Positions 1 through 9,788 of a DNA stretch of 64,000 bases are shown here, piece by piece. The translations under genes and the position numbers were made by a program. The stretch is from positions 1-64,000 of the forward strand of contig JAWHQI010000278.1 in the NCBI GenBank assembly GCA_033032865.1. Reading direction: 5' to 3'. The notes beneath the pieces were generated by a model. The model was given only the letters and a program-made list of their open reading frames with translations, was not told the origin of the DNA and searched no databases. This DNA comes from Dactylorhiza incarnata (taxonomy: Eukaryota; Streptophyta; Magnoliopsida; Asparagales; Orchidaceae). Position 1 is the stretch's first letter. Every line of letters starts with the position of its first letter.

Positions 1-9
1 CCCCCCCCC

Positions 10-67
<58 letters not shown>
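1..67. repeat. Poly-C tract at window edge
   Basis: 66 of the first 67 bases are C, with a single A at position 10. It abuts Copia integrase coding sequence directly: the integrase frame is readable from base 67 onward, so the tract interrupts or replaces the upstream part of that gene. It is the longest of ten poly-C runs in the window. Confidence 0.95.
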
Positions 68-68
<1 letters not shown>

Positions 69-2199
69 TGTCTTTGGTTGTGTATGCTTCGTCCATGTTC
101 ATGTACCCCACCGTGACAAACTGGATCCTCGTGCCCTTCGTTGTGTGTTCGTCGGATATTCCTCCACTACGAAGGGGTATCGATGCTTCCACCCGCCTTC
201 CGGTCGTCTCTATTGCACTATGGATGTCACTTTTCGCGAAGGGGAATCCTATTTTCTGTCCTCGACTCACACTGTTCGTCAGGGGAGAGCTCTGTGGATC
301 TCCCCTTCCTGTTCACCCGGCTCCTTCTCTACCACAGCTTCCACCACCGCTTCCTCTGCGTCAGCCACCTATCTGTTCTGAGCAGGGATCCCCTATCCTA
401 TCCCTTCTCCGGATGTCCCCCTATCTCCTTTCCCTCATGTGTATCACCGGCGCTCCTCCCGTATACAGGCTCCTATGGCCCTGCTTCCACCCGTGCCCGC
501 TTCGGCCTCAGATTCTGATGATGCGGATTTGCATATTCCGCTGACTCAGTTACGAGATAAGTTTGCCTCTACTAAGCATCCCATTTCTAACCATGTGACA
601 TATCATCATCTTACTCCTGGCCACCAGTTGTTTATCGCTTCCCTTTCATCTGTCGTTATCCCTAAGACTTGGCAGGAAGCATTGGGCATTCCGGTTTGGG
701 CTCAGGCTATGAAAGAAGAGATGGCTTGCCTTGGACAAGAATCGTACTTGGGATGTCACTCCTCTTCCCCATGGTAAGAAGGTTGTTGGCTCTAGATGGA
801 TTTTTTCAGTCAAGCAAAATGAAGACGGGAAAGTTGAACGGTACAAGGCTCGGTTGGTCGCCCGGGGGTACACTCAGACTCAGGGAGTTGATTACCAGGA
901 GACTTTTGCTCCAGTGGCAAAGATGGATTCTATTCGGGTCCTTCTGTCTGTCGCCGCAATCTTGGGATGGGACCTCCACCAGTTAGATGTCAAGAACGTC
1001 TTTCTCCATGAAGATCTTGAGGAAGAGGTGTATATGACAGTTCCTCCTGGTTTTGTGAGAGATGGAGGAAAGCCCCTTGTTTGTAAGTTACTGAAATCCT
1101 TATATGGATTAAAGCAGTCACCCAGAGCGTGGTTCGGCAGGTTTCTCAAGGCTATGCTCAAGTTTGGGTATAAACAGGCGCAGTCAGACCACACCATGTT
1201 CATTCAGAGACGTGATCAGAGTATTGTGGTTCTCATTGTCTATGTGGATGATATTGTCATCACCGGTAATAATGCGAGTGAGATTGTCAATCTCAAGTCT
1301 CTCTTGGCCAAGGAATTTGAGGTGAAAGACTTGGGAAGGTTACGATACTTTCTGGGAATAGAGGTGACTAGATCTGATCAGGGCATCTTCATATCTCAGC
1401 GAAAATATGTCCTGGACTTACTACAAGAGACCGGGATGCTTGGGTGTGTTCCTGCGAACACCCCTATGGAGGAAAATCATGGGATCTGTGACGATGGTGA
1501 CGGTGACAGTGTTGAGGCCACCCGTTATCAGAGATTAGTTGGGAAACTAATTTATCTATCTCATACTCGTCCTGATATCACTTATGTTGTGGGTATTTTG
1601 AGTAGGTATATGCACGCTCCTCGGGTCAGACATCAGCAGGCAGTGTAATCGCGTCCTACGATATCTTAAGAAGGCCCCAGGACGGGGACTTTTATTCTCA
1701 AAAAATGACCACTTGAAAATAGAAGTTTTCACGGATGCTGATTGGGCGGGCTGCCGTGACGATCGGAAATCCACTACTGGTTATTGTTCGTTCGTTGGAG
1801 GAAACCTCGTGACATGGAGAAGCAAGAAGCAGCACGTTGTGGCCAGATCTAGTGCCGAAGCTGAGTACCGTGCGATGTCACTTGGAATGTGTGAGGGACT
1901 ATGGCTTTGTACTGTCCTTCAAGACTTGGGTCTTCCCAGAACTTCTCCTTTCTCCTTGTTCTGCGACAACAAGGCTGCTATCAGTATAGCCCACAATCCG
2001 GTTCAACATGACAGGACCAAGCATGTTGAGGTGGACCGTCACTTCATCAAGGATCACTTGGACAAAAAAAAACGTGGTTACTCCATTCATCAGTTCAAGA
2101 GATCAACTGGCCGATGTGTTCACTAAAAGCTTGGGAAGTGACATTTTCACGGATGATATCAGAAAACTGGGAATGACAGATATCTACCATACGACTTGA
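67..2199 (+). pseudogene. Copia pol remnant: integrase C-terminus, reverse transcriptase, RNase H
   Basis: This is the 3' half of a Ty1/Copia polyprotein. It starts inside the integrase C-terminal part (DKLDPRALRC, then FVGYS, about 115-160), passes a proline/serine-rich linker, then reads reverse transcriptase (KARLVARGYTQ near 845; catalytic YVDDIVITG near 1242-1268; LGIEVTRS) and RNase H (TDADWAGC near 1733; SKKQHVVARSSAEAEYRAMS near 1824-1880; LADVFTKSLG near 2107). The reading frame changes near 260, near 733, near 1647 (just before a readable NRVLRYLKKAPG segment) and in the A-run near 2065-2073. These changes make it a dead copy. Everything upstream (gag, protease, most of integrase) is outside the window or lost at the poly-C edge. 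The Copia assignment is firm; the lineage is not resolved. Confidence 0.93.
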
Positions 2200-2209
2200 G
2201 GGGGAGAGT

Positions 2210-2375
2210 TGAAATATTATTCAAGTCGTATCAAATTTGTTTCCTTTTTTTGTGTTTAGTCCCACACCGCCTATTGGTGTTTGGGTGCCTATGTGTAATG
2301 CTTTATATATGCCCCCCTTGTGGATGTATTAGATGTACTGAAATTATTTCACTCCTCCGATTCTAACTAATACCA
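2210..2375 (+). mobile_element. Probable 3' LTR of the Copia remnant
   Basis: A purine tract (GAGGGGGAGAG, about 2198-2208) follows the RNase H stop, as expected of a Copia polypurine tract. The LTR would begin with TGAAATATTATTC at 2210. A TATA-like CTTTATATATG lies near 2301. The end is uncertain: a TTTCA ending at 2351 mirrors the TGAAA start, while similarity to LTR sequence could run to about 2375. No target duplication can be checked because the 5' end is outside the window. Confidence 0.6.
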
Positions 2376-2460
2376 GATTTTATGCAGCCTAAAAAAGAAA
2401 AAAATAATTGTGCGCTTCTAATAAAAGTCATAAAAGCTATAAATTACAGAAGAAGTACTA

Positions 2461-2524
2461 AAGCAGATCCTTCCATAAGTAATCTGACCTCTTCGCCAAC
2501 AGAATAATTCCGATCCGCAATGAC
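2461..2524 (-). CDS. SET-domain methyltransferase, exon (VIADRNYSVGEEV)
   Basis: On the minus strand a TGTAG acceptor precedes VIADRNYSVGEEV, which continues the SET core after the exon at 2707-2787; GEEV is the conserved Gly-Glu-Glu segment late in SET domains. The next expected residues (ITYGR) are readable only in a frame one nucleotide away. So either the exon ends at the GTCAGA right after GEE, or one base has been lost and this is a pseudogene. The lower boundary is therefore approximate. The Copia LTR ends about 90 bp further along the direction of transcription. Confidence 0.6.
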
Positions 2525-2706
2525 CTACATAAAATGTACATTATGTTAATCGCTTCTAAAAGATCAAAATTATGCCTGAAACAGATAATGAAATTGAATG
2601 GTTCTGCAAATGCTTGCAAAGATCATAAATCACAAGAAAGACATCATATTTAATATATAATTATAAAGATAATAAAATAAGAAATTGGAAAATAAAGACT
2701 ACGTGC

Positions 2707-2787
2707 CTCTGAGATCTCCTTATCATCATCACTGAGCAATGCTGCATCTGAAGCCCCATCATGATTAAGAAAATCTGCAAATGGAAC
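2707..2787 (-). CDS. SET-domain methyltransferase, exon (VPFADFLNHDG)
   Basis: This 81-nt exon encodes 27 residues, VPFADFLNHDG to DKEISE. P-[FW]-A-D-x-x-N-H is the S-adenosylmethionine-site signature of Rubisco LSMT-like SET proteins in plants, which methylate lysines on non-histone proteins. It is preceded by a GCAG acceptor. The donor side reads GAG|GCACGT, so the intron after it would be of the rarer GC-AG type, or its donor is mutated. The phase is 0 on both sides and joins cleanly to the exons at 2924-2964 and 2461-2524. There is no stop in frame. Confidence 0.75.
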
Positions 2788-2923
2788 CTGCAATCTACTT
2801 TCCATATAAATAATTTACAAGCAAATGCAAAACATTTGTAAGTTGGTGACAAACAATATCACATCAAAGATAAGTAGAATAATTAGATGAACTTAGAACA
2901 TGTAATTGTGCATATGAAGGTAC

Positions 2924-2964
2924 CAATGAAACACCATTGGAGGTTCCCCATGCTCTTGAAATAA
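2924..2964 (-). CDS. SET-domain methyltransferase, exon (ISRAWGTSNGVSL)
   Basis: A 41-nt exon on the minus strand. The acceptor TTTCTCAG and donor TTG|GTACCT are both canonical. It reads ISRAWGTSNGVSL after completing a split codon (phase 1) whose first base comes from the exon at 54498-54567. The following intron is 136 nt (2788-2923). SRxW just ahead of the NH motif is the expected order in LSMT-like SET proteins. It is too short to be found as an ORF and was recognised from splice signals plus protein continuity. Confidence 0.7.
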
Positions 2965-3652
2965 CTGAGAAATCCAAAAGAAAAAGTAAGCTCAACAAAA
3001 TTGACTTTGTGACCACACCTCAAAAGCCAACTGAAAAAGAGCAAATATAATAAGATATTTGGTGTTGGTAAAGTTTAGGATTAATATTTTTAATGCAAAA
3101 TAAGATGATTTTATGAACCCAGAATCAAGAAATCCATGTATAGTAAATATTTTAAATTATAATAATTTCTTATGGGTCATCATGACGGGTCATGTACTAG
3201 GACCCAACCATCCTGATCGTCCTTTAAATATTTAAACATCTTGTTATATGGTGTGTTCAGTCTAGCATAGGTTCTTTTTATGTAAGTTCAAATGTTCTGA
3301 CTCATTTATGTATATGCCCTTACGTAGTTTTATTTTAAGACCGATAAGGTCATAAGTGAATCAAGCGTGAAGTAATTTTTATTTCCTCTACTGAGTTCCC
3401 TCTCCTATTTCCCTCTCCCCTAACCTTAAACGATCCGCACTCTAGGAGTCTAGGGAATCGCCAGGTTGAGCTCAGCTCCCTCGTCATATCTCATAGGTTG
3501 AGCTCGACTCTCTTGTTGCATTTCGTAGTTTGAGCTCACCTCCACTCGAACGGCTCCCTTTTATCCACGCCACCCTCTCCACCTCTGACACCTCACTAAA
3601 GAGTTCTTACCATATTATGGGAGGACCGTATGTGTCAAAGCATGTCTTTTAC
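2965..3652. other. AT-rich intronic sequence without a gene
   Basis: AT-rich DNA with no convincing coding sequence on either strand. A pyrimidine-rich patch with repeated GGTTGAGCTC-like words lies at about 3385-3545 and may be old LTR sequence. I see nothing else. Confidence 0.5.
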
Positions 3653-4041
3653 TGTAACGGCCCCAAAATTTTAAGCGGACTTAAACCGATAATTAAATTA
3701 ATTGATTATTTCCTGATGATGAAATAAATAAAATCAATGTCGGCACGACGTTGCTTTGAATTGTTGAGTTCAAGTTTTTCGAGGTTTCGGCGACGATCGA
3801 GTCGTTGTGGGTGCTATTTTGGTTGCATATTAGTTGATATATAATATATTTGTATTGTACATACAGCCGAAAGATATTAATAATCTATATACATTCATAT
3901 ATATCCTATATGTGCAGTTGTTCGATGGCTTTGTGCTAAGCCGGTTCATTTGTGTTGCTGAATTATGGTGTACAACCCATATTTTTCGAGGGTAGGACCC
4001 ATCAGGGCCACATGGGCAAAAATCAAAGTCAATGGTCAAAT
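3653..4041 (+). mobile_element. 5' part of an LTR (TGTAACGGCCCC start)
   Basis: TGTAACGGCCCC at 3653 is a typical plant LTR start. The sequence then runs AT-rich until the Tat-type element begins near 4042. I infer that it resumes at 18252, on the other side of that element, making one ~2.3-kb LTR split by the insertion. No target duplication of the inserted element was found to confirm this. Confidence 0.45.
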
Positions 4042-4486
4042 TGAAGACAGCAAGCAACTCACCGGAGGTATGAATAGTTAGGTGTGAGTATCAAGGTTAC
4101 TCGCCCCAAAGTGGCGACTAGAAGAGGGCCTCGAAGTTACTCGCACAAGCCTCCGGCACGGCACACACCCACAGGGGTACCAGGAATGGCACTTGAAAAA
4201 TCAGAGTTCACCCCCCCCCCCCCCCACACACACACACATAGACGAGACCTAAGTCAGTGTCTTCCTAGTACCTAGCTCGGTCATCCTTTGATTTGGAGGG
4301 GAAGTCTCTTCTGAGCTTCCGGGTACGTGGTGGGACCTCCCTGCCGCAGCACCTGGGGTCCTGTTGTTGTTGTTGTTCTAGCCCTTTCGTCGTTGTCAGT
4401 CAAGCCGTCTAGTCGGACCGCTGGCCGAGTAGCCTCCGGCTGCATTGATCCGAATTTTGGATCCTAGGATTTTCCTGGCTTCAGCA
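4042..4486 (+). mobile_element. 5' LTR of the Tat-type element, internally deleted
   Basis: It aligns by eye with 17653-18251: both share GGTTACTCGCCCCAAAGT, the AGTCAAGCCGTCTAGTCGGA block and a CTTCARCA end. Compared with the 3' LTR it lacks roughly 150 bp just after ACTCGCACAAGCC, including the TATAAATA box, and it has a poly-C run at 4211-4225. Without the TATA region this LTR is unlikely to drive transcription. Confidence 0.8.
4211..4225. repeat. Poly-C tract (15 nt)
   Basis: 15 consecutive C followed by a short (CA)n inside the 5' LTR. The equivalent place in the 3' LTR (near 17990) has only seven C. Confidence 0.95.
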
Positions 4487-4544
4487 CTTTAGTGCGGTGA
4501 GCGTAGATCGTAGTCAGAGGGAGAAAGTCTGATGAGAAGGCGAG

Positions 4545-5583
4545 ATGGTCGAAGTTGGCGACCATGAGGGAGCTGCTGGCAACTCGGCAGGTGGAGGCGA
4601 GTTCGTGACGCGATCAGATTTCGAGGAGTTCGCACGGCGTTTGGAGGCGACCATGCAAGAAGCGCTTCTTCCTCGCGTGGAGGGCACGGCGACCTCGCCT
4701 CATCGCGTGACTTCGTCCGAGAATGGTGGCCCTCCTCAGCGAGCAGGGAAGGACCCAATGGAGGAAGAGTCGGGGCGACCAAGGAGGTCACAGTTCTATC
4801 AGCAGAGCTCGCAGGGAATTCGATTCCGCGAAGTGGATGACGAGGAGAGATCCCGGGATACTCGCCCCTACGGCGAGTATGGGGGGTTGCTCGTCAGGCC
4901 GAAGATTGTCGCCTGTCAGGTGGGAGGAGCTCATTCTGTGAGGAGATTCTTGCTACTCCCGTGCCAGAGGGGTTCAGAGAGCCAGTGATGGCCTACTACT
5001 CTGGGAGGGATGATCCTGTCTGACACCTCCAGTGGTTCGAGGATATAGTCTTCATCCGAACCATGTCGGACTCCTTCAAGTGTAGGCTTTTTGCCATCAC
5101 TTTCCGAGGAAAGGCCAGAGACTGGTTCCACCAGCTGACAGCAGGTTCGATCTACTGCTTTGAAGACTTGCGCCGAGGAGTGACGATGCGATTCGCCACG
5201 GCCAAGAAGATGATGGAGGCCACGACCCTCTTCTATTTGGTGCAAGGAGCGCGGGAGACGTTAAGGAACTATATCGACCGCTTCCAGGAAGAAATGTTAG
5301 ACATCCAGGAGGTGGAAGGCTTCACCCTGCAGCTTGCCCTGACGTTTGGCCTAAGGGAAGGCCTCTTCAAGATAGAGATCAGTCGGGATCCTCCCATGTC
5401 CTATGAGGAGCTTATTGAAAGGGCAATAAGTTCGTTCAGGGAGAGGCTTCGAATCGCGGCTTCCTGGCCAAGCTCGCCAAGCTGATCAGGGAGGAGGAAG
5501 AAGAGGAAAAGGTCCCCGTGCCCAGGAAGGAGGAGCCCCGAAGGTAGGAGAGGAAGAGGCCGGAAGAGAGGAGGAGAGAAGAT
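4545..5583 (+). pseudogene. Gag of the Tat-type element
   Basis: It starts with MVEVGDHEGAAG at 4545. The first 120 residues are acidic and low complexity (TRSDFEEFARRLEA). After a frame change near 4930 and an in-frame TGA at 5021-5023 comes the Gag core: MSDSFKCRLFAITFRGKARDW from 5063, then a FEDLRRGVTMRFATAKK segment. This is the Retrotrans_gag fold, with the conserved G-x-A-x-x-W. The frame shifts again near 5450 into a Glu/Lys-rich tail. The gene is cut at 5583-5587 by the inserted LTR, and the zinc-knuckle and protease coding expected before 9790 are missing. It once encoded the capsid protein. Confidence 0.8.
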
Positions 5584-5586
5584 CTC

Positions 5587-8276
5587 TGTCACGACCCGTC
5601 TCGACAAGAGTTAGAGTGCGCTTCGGGCGGGCCGTGATGCCACAGGCATGGGCGAAAAGAAATCCATGCCTGCTAAGGCGGAGACAGAAATACTACAAAT
5701 AGTTTTAAAAGAGTTACTTTTGAGTAAAAACAGTTTGATTTATTGCGGAAGTTTAAAATATGATAACTTGAAACATGTGCACATGCATTTTAATAAAAGC
5801 TCAAGATACAAGTTCTGGAACAGAAATTTATGCAGTGAACATCGCAAATGAATGAACATGCAAAACATGTCAAATTCTAATACATATAATATTTAGCCTA
5901 GCAGTTGTCCATGAAACAAGAGAAAATGACTGATCGTAATTACTACATAGCAGAAATATCCGACAGTAAAAGAAATGAAACAAAAACACAAAACCTGAAG
6001 GTTGGCGCAGATCGGCTCCGGAAGTAGGCGGCGCAGGCACGAACACTAAGGCAAATTTCAAAATAAGAAGGAAAAGCCTCAGAACATTGAAATACACAAG
6101 AACAAGCAAAATAAAATACGAGCAGGAGAAACAGAATATTTGTGTACCGCTTTTCATGAAGCAGAGTTAACAAGACAGACAAGCAAGTGAGACAAGCAGA
6201 AATGTCTATAATTAGTAAACTAGTCTGAAGTAAAGCATAAACATTCATGCAACGACATAAGCTGTAATCGTTGAAATGCGTAGGTGTTTGCAGTTGGTGC
6301 ACATGGTTCACACTCAAGTTCAAGTGTAAGGCTTACTAGAATAAGAGTATTTCTTGTTTACCGTGACCATGCAATCAAGACGATGCACCATCTAAACCCT
6401 AGCTTCCAAGATTTGCTCATGACACGCAGGACCTAAGTGATTCAGAAATTTAAGCTCGCTGTGACCGGTCCTTTGTTTCCATTAGGGATTCAAGAGGGAA
6501 CCCAAGTCAAGGAGTTTCATAAATTAAACCCTACCTTTCAATGTTAACTTACGTTATTAATGACTTAGCGCAGGATTTCGTGGATTCTAGCATATCAAGA
6601 CATGTAACCAAGATACTGATACAGATATACAAGAGTATATTTTACAAACGTGAAACGGGAGGAATCAAGTTATAGAACGTTATTTAACCAAGTCTTGGAA
6701 CCAGACAGACATAAGAAATAAGATTTGATGACTCAAAGAAATTGATAGAGAGTTTAGAAACTTGCGGATTCAAGTATTCACGAGTAATAAGATTACTATA
6801 CAACATTTTCTAGGATATCCAGTATTCCCTTAGATTACGCCATTCAAGGACATGAATATCTTCTAAGTAAACATGTGTACGAGCCGAATATTTTATATCA
6901 AGCACAATTCATCTAATTGCTAGCAGGATCTTAACATTTATCATTATAACAATTAATGTTTCTGCTCAAAAAGATCTACTAGTCTTCCATTTATCCATCA
7001 AATTAGATGCAATTCAATTAAGTGGAAATCCAATTTAAACCACTTTCGTTCACTAACTCGTCTTCCAACAAATGAGACACAATTCATCTAAATGAATATT
7101 CAAGTAACTCTCATTCACATTCACAACTTGTGACATTCCAAACACGTGATACATCAATCTATTAATAAGTCTATTTAGAGATTCTAGGTCTAAATTTATT
7201 CGACGAAACAAGCATTCAAGGGTGCATTCATATAAACATAAGAACAGACATGACAATTAAATTCAATGTTCGCAAGAGAGAGAGATCTCTACTTGCCTTA
7301 AATGAGGCTGAATGACGGCGGCAGCTAAGCGACGCAAGCAAGAACAGAAATCCTATTTCAAATCTGCTTAAGAACAACGAAAGCGATAGCAAAATTCACT
7401 ACGCTAACACAAGCATTCTACGACGGGGAATTTAAACAAGGAGGGTTTTAGCAAATTTAGCTCCCTCAAAAGTGAGGGGAAAAGAGATCACCACCCGGAG
7501 GCGGAGACTTGGCGGCGCTTGGCTAGGTGAAACCCTAATTCGGAGAGGGGATTTGTGAGGTGCCACCAATGGAAACGAGGAGCGGCGCCGGAAATCACAA
7601 ATAATCCACGGTTTGACGATCGCAAGAGGGGCACAAATCTGAAACACAAGTTGTACAAGATTTGGAGACAAAACCTAATAAATAAATCATAGAAAAAATC
7701 TGAATAGGGGGGAACCCAAAATCGAGCCCAATGAGGAGACATCTCGCAAACACCGGCCCAATCGGAGAGGAAGAGGGCTGTCGTAGGAAGAAAGTTGTTG
7801 TCCACGAGAAGGAGGAGAGGTTGCCAGCCCAAGACTGCTGGAGGGAGGAGATGCTGGCTACTGCCGGCCAGAGGAGAGGGAGGAGCTGTCGACCTGAGCA
7901 AGAGGAGGCGACGGGGAAGCAAGAGGAGGCGAGGATTCTGCCGGCCAGAGCAAGGAGCGGCGGCGGCTAGCGGGAGGGAGGCGCGGGAGGCAGAGGCCAC
8001 GTCTGGAGGAGGAGACGACTGCAGGAGGGAGAGCAGCAGACGTCGGCGGTTGCGCTGCGCACGCGAGACGGAGCGGGAGACGAGAGCGGGAGTGCGGCTT
8101 GCGGCTTGCGGGAGACCTGGACCGGGGGGTTTAATCGGGAGAGGGGCTGCTCGGGATTTAACAGAGGAGGGTTTGGGAATTAAAAAGGGGGGAAAAGCTG
8201 GGGTGCGGTGAAAGGAGTTAGTTCTTAATATATTAAAAGTTCTTGTTTAAGTTTGCTTCAAAATAATGTTATATAT
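5587..8276 (+). mobile_element. Inserted LTR (TGTCACGACCCG family), 3' end truncated
   Basis: TGTCACGACCCG at 5587 marks an LTR start inside the gag gene. It has no real coding capacity: only AT-rich sequence (5650-7250) and a GC/purine-rich part (7440-8210). The stretches 6430-6600 and 7260-8160 are clearly related to 40950-42080, sharing GACCGGTCCTTTGTT and ACCCAAGTCAAGGAGTT, so both are copies of one LTR family. The right end is lost where the next AT-rich insertion starts. The direction is taken from the TG start and is uncertain. Confidence 0.6.
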
Positions 8277-8395
8277 AAATATATGATGTTTGCTGATTGA
8301 GTAATAAACACAAACACTTAGTGAGCATAAATATTCCTCAATCAACCTGGGTACATCTACTCTTCTACCCACTGGTAGGAATCCACTAGGAGGTT

Positions 8396-8605
8396 GTTGA
8401 TCAGGTGCCCTCACACCAAGGTGATTTTGTTCAGGTGTCCACACACCGTAGAGCTTTTGATCAGGTGCACAAAACCAAGGTGTTTTTGTTCAGGTGTCCA
8501 AACACCAATGGAGGTTTGATCAGGTGCCCAAATCACCTATAAGTTTTTGATCAGGTGCTTATAAACCAAGATGCAGGTTTTTGCTAAGGTGCCCTGTCAC
8601 CGGGA
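8396..8605. repeat. ~30-bp degenerate tandem repeat, about 7 units
   Basis: Units of about 28-33 bp start with TGATCAGGTGCYC or TGTTCAGGTGTCC and contain CACACCAAGGTG-like words. The two unit types alternate at first. Confidence 0.7.
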
Positions 8606-9330
8606 GTTAACTTTTGAAGGGAGTTATAACCCTTTACAAGATGGGAAGAATAAAAGAAAACAGAAAAAGATATGTGTTCTTCTCTTTGCTGAGAAGACTC
8701 TTGAGATCCTGATGAGTAGTTGAGTTGGATCTTGATGATGATATTAAAGAGAACTCCCCATGTCTGATTTAGAATAGATGACAGCTTTGGATGGAGCTCC
8801 TTCTCTAGATTACAAATCCTCTTTTCTTCTTCTTGCAGTTTTGATCCTGAGCAAGTAATAGTAATTGGTGTCTCAGGATGTATATGATCTGGAAAGAAAA
8901 GAGTTAGGCAAAAAGAAGATAATATATTTGGATCTGTTCTTCTTTTTGCTCATGTTCTTCTTTTTCTCTTCTTCTTCTTCTTCTCTTATTCCTGTACAGC
9001 AATATGATAATATATTCTGTCTGTAATAATCTTCCTACTACTTTGCTCTATTCTTCTCTGTATATTTATTTTGGAGAAGATGTTCGGCTCATTTGAACTC
9101 TTGCCGACCAGAAAGGAATATAATAAATATATCCTTTATTTCCCAGATCCTCGAGAACATAAGTTGCCGTCTTTGGCTTCTGCAACGACTCTATTAATTA
9201 ATGCTGCAACGGCTGGAATGTCAGATCAGCAATATATATATATAAATAATAAATATTGCTTTAATAAAGTTGACAGCATATATATAATATTTTAATCGAG
9301 CTGAGAATAAGAAATATAATAGCATATAAT

Positions 9331-9625
9331 ATTTTCGTCGAACTCAGCTTCACTTTCGTCGACCTGAGAATTCTGTTCGTCGACCGTTGTTGTATTGTTG
9401 TTCGTCGACCGCTGAGATCTTTGGATTTCGTCGAACGCAGACTGCTGAGCTGTTCGTCGAGCGCTGCACTTAGACAATTTAGTCGAGCGCTGAACCGCTG
9501 GGATTTCGTCGATCGCAGCTTTTAGTCGACCGCTGGACGGGCTGGCTTGATTTCGTCGACCGCAGCTTCCTTGATATTTCGTCGAGCGCAGAGCGCCGTT
9601 CGACGTTCGTCGAACGCAGAGAAAA
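9331..9625. repeat. Cluster of about 12 TTCGTCGANCGC[TA]G motifs
   Basis: About 12 copies of TT[CA]GTCGA-N-CGC followed by TG or AG lie within 300 bp at irregular spacing, so this is not a plain tandem array. Spacers are AT-rich and unrelated. The function is unknown; a multi-site binding region is possible but only a guess. Confidence 0.7.
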
Positions 9626-9788
9626 TATGAAATATATTTCTTCTCTTATTTTCTGCCTATTAATATATATATTTATATTTCTTAGTATATTATTTATATA
9701 TATATATATTCTTAGAATATTAGATATATTATTGTATATTTCTTTTCAGCCTTCTAACTTAATAGGATATTTAATCTAAGTTATACAA

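Larger units (their letters stand above)
8277..9788. mobile_element. Unclassified AT-rich insertion
   Basis: Sequence between the truncated LTR and the resumption of Gypsy protease coding (KAIFGRPLINFF at 9799). It holds a run of ~30-bp repeats, pyrimidine-rich TTCTTCTTC stretches, a cluster of GTCGA-centred motifs, and TA-rich DNA toward its right end. No protein is encoded. It could be a solo LTR of another retroelement; I could not fix TG/CA ends or a target duplication. Confidence 0.45.

Noticed and set aside
1..67. Telomere or natural contig end
   Set aside because: Pure C is not the plant telomere repeat (CCCTAAA), and nine similar runs lie internally.
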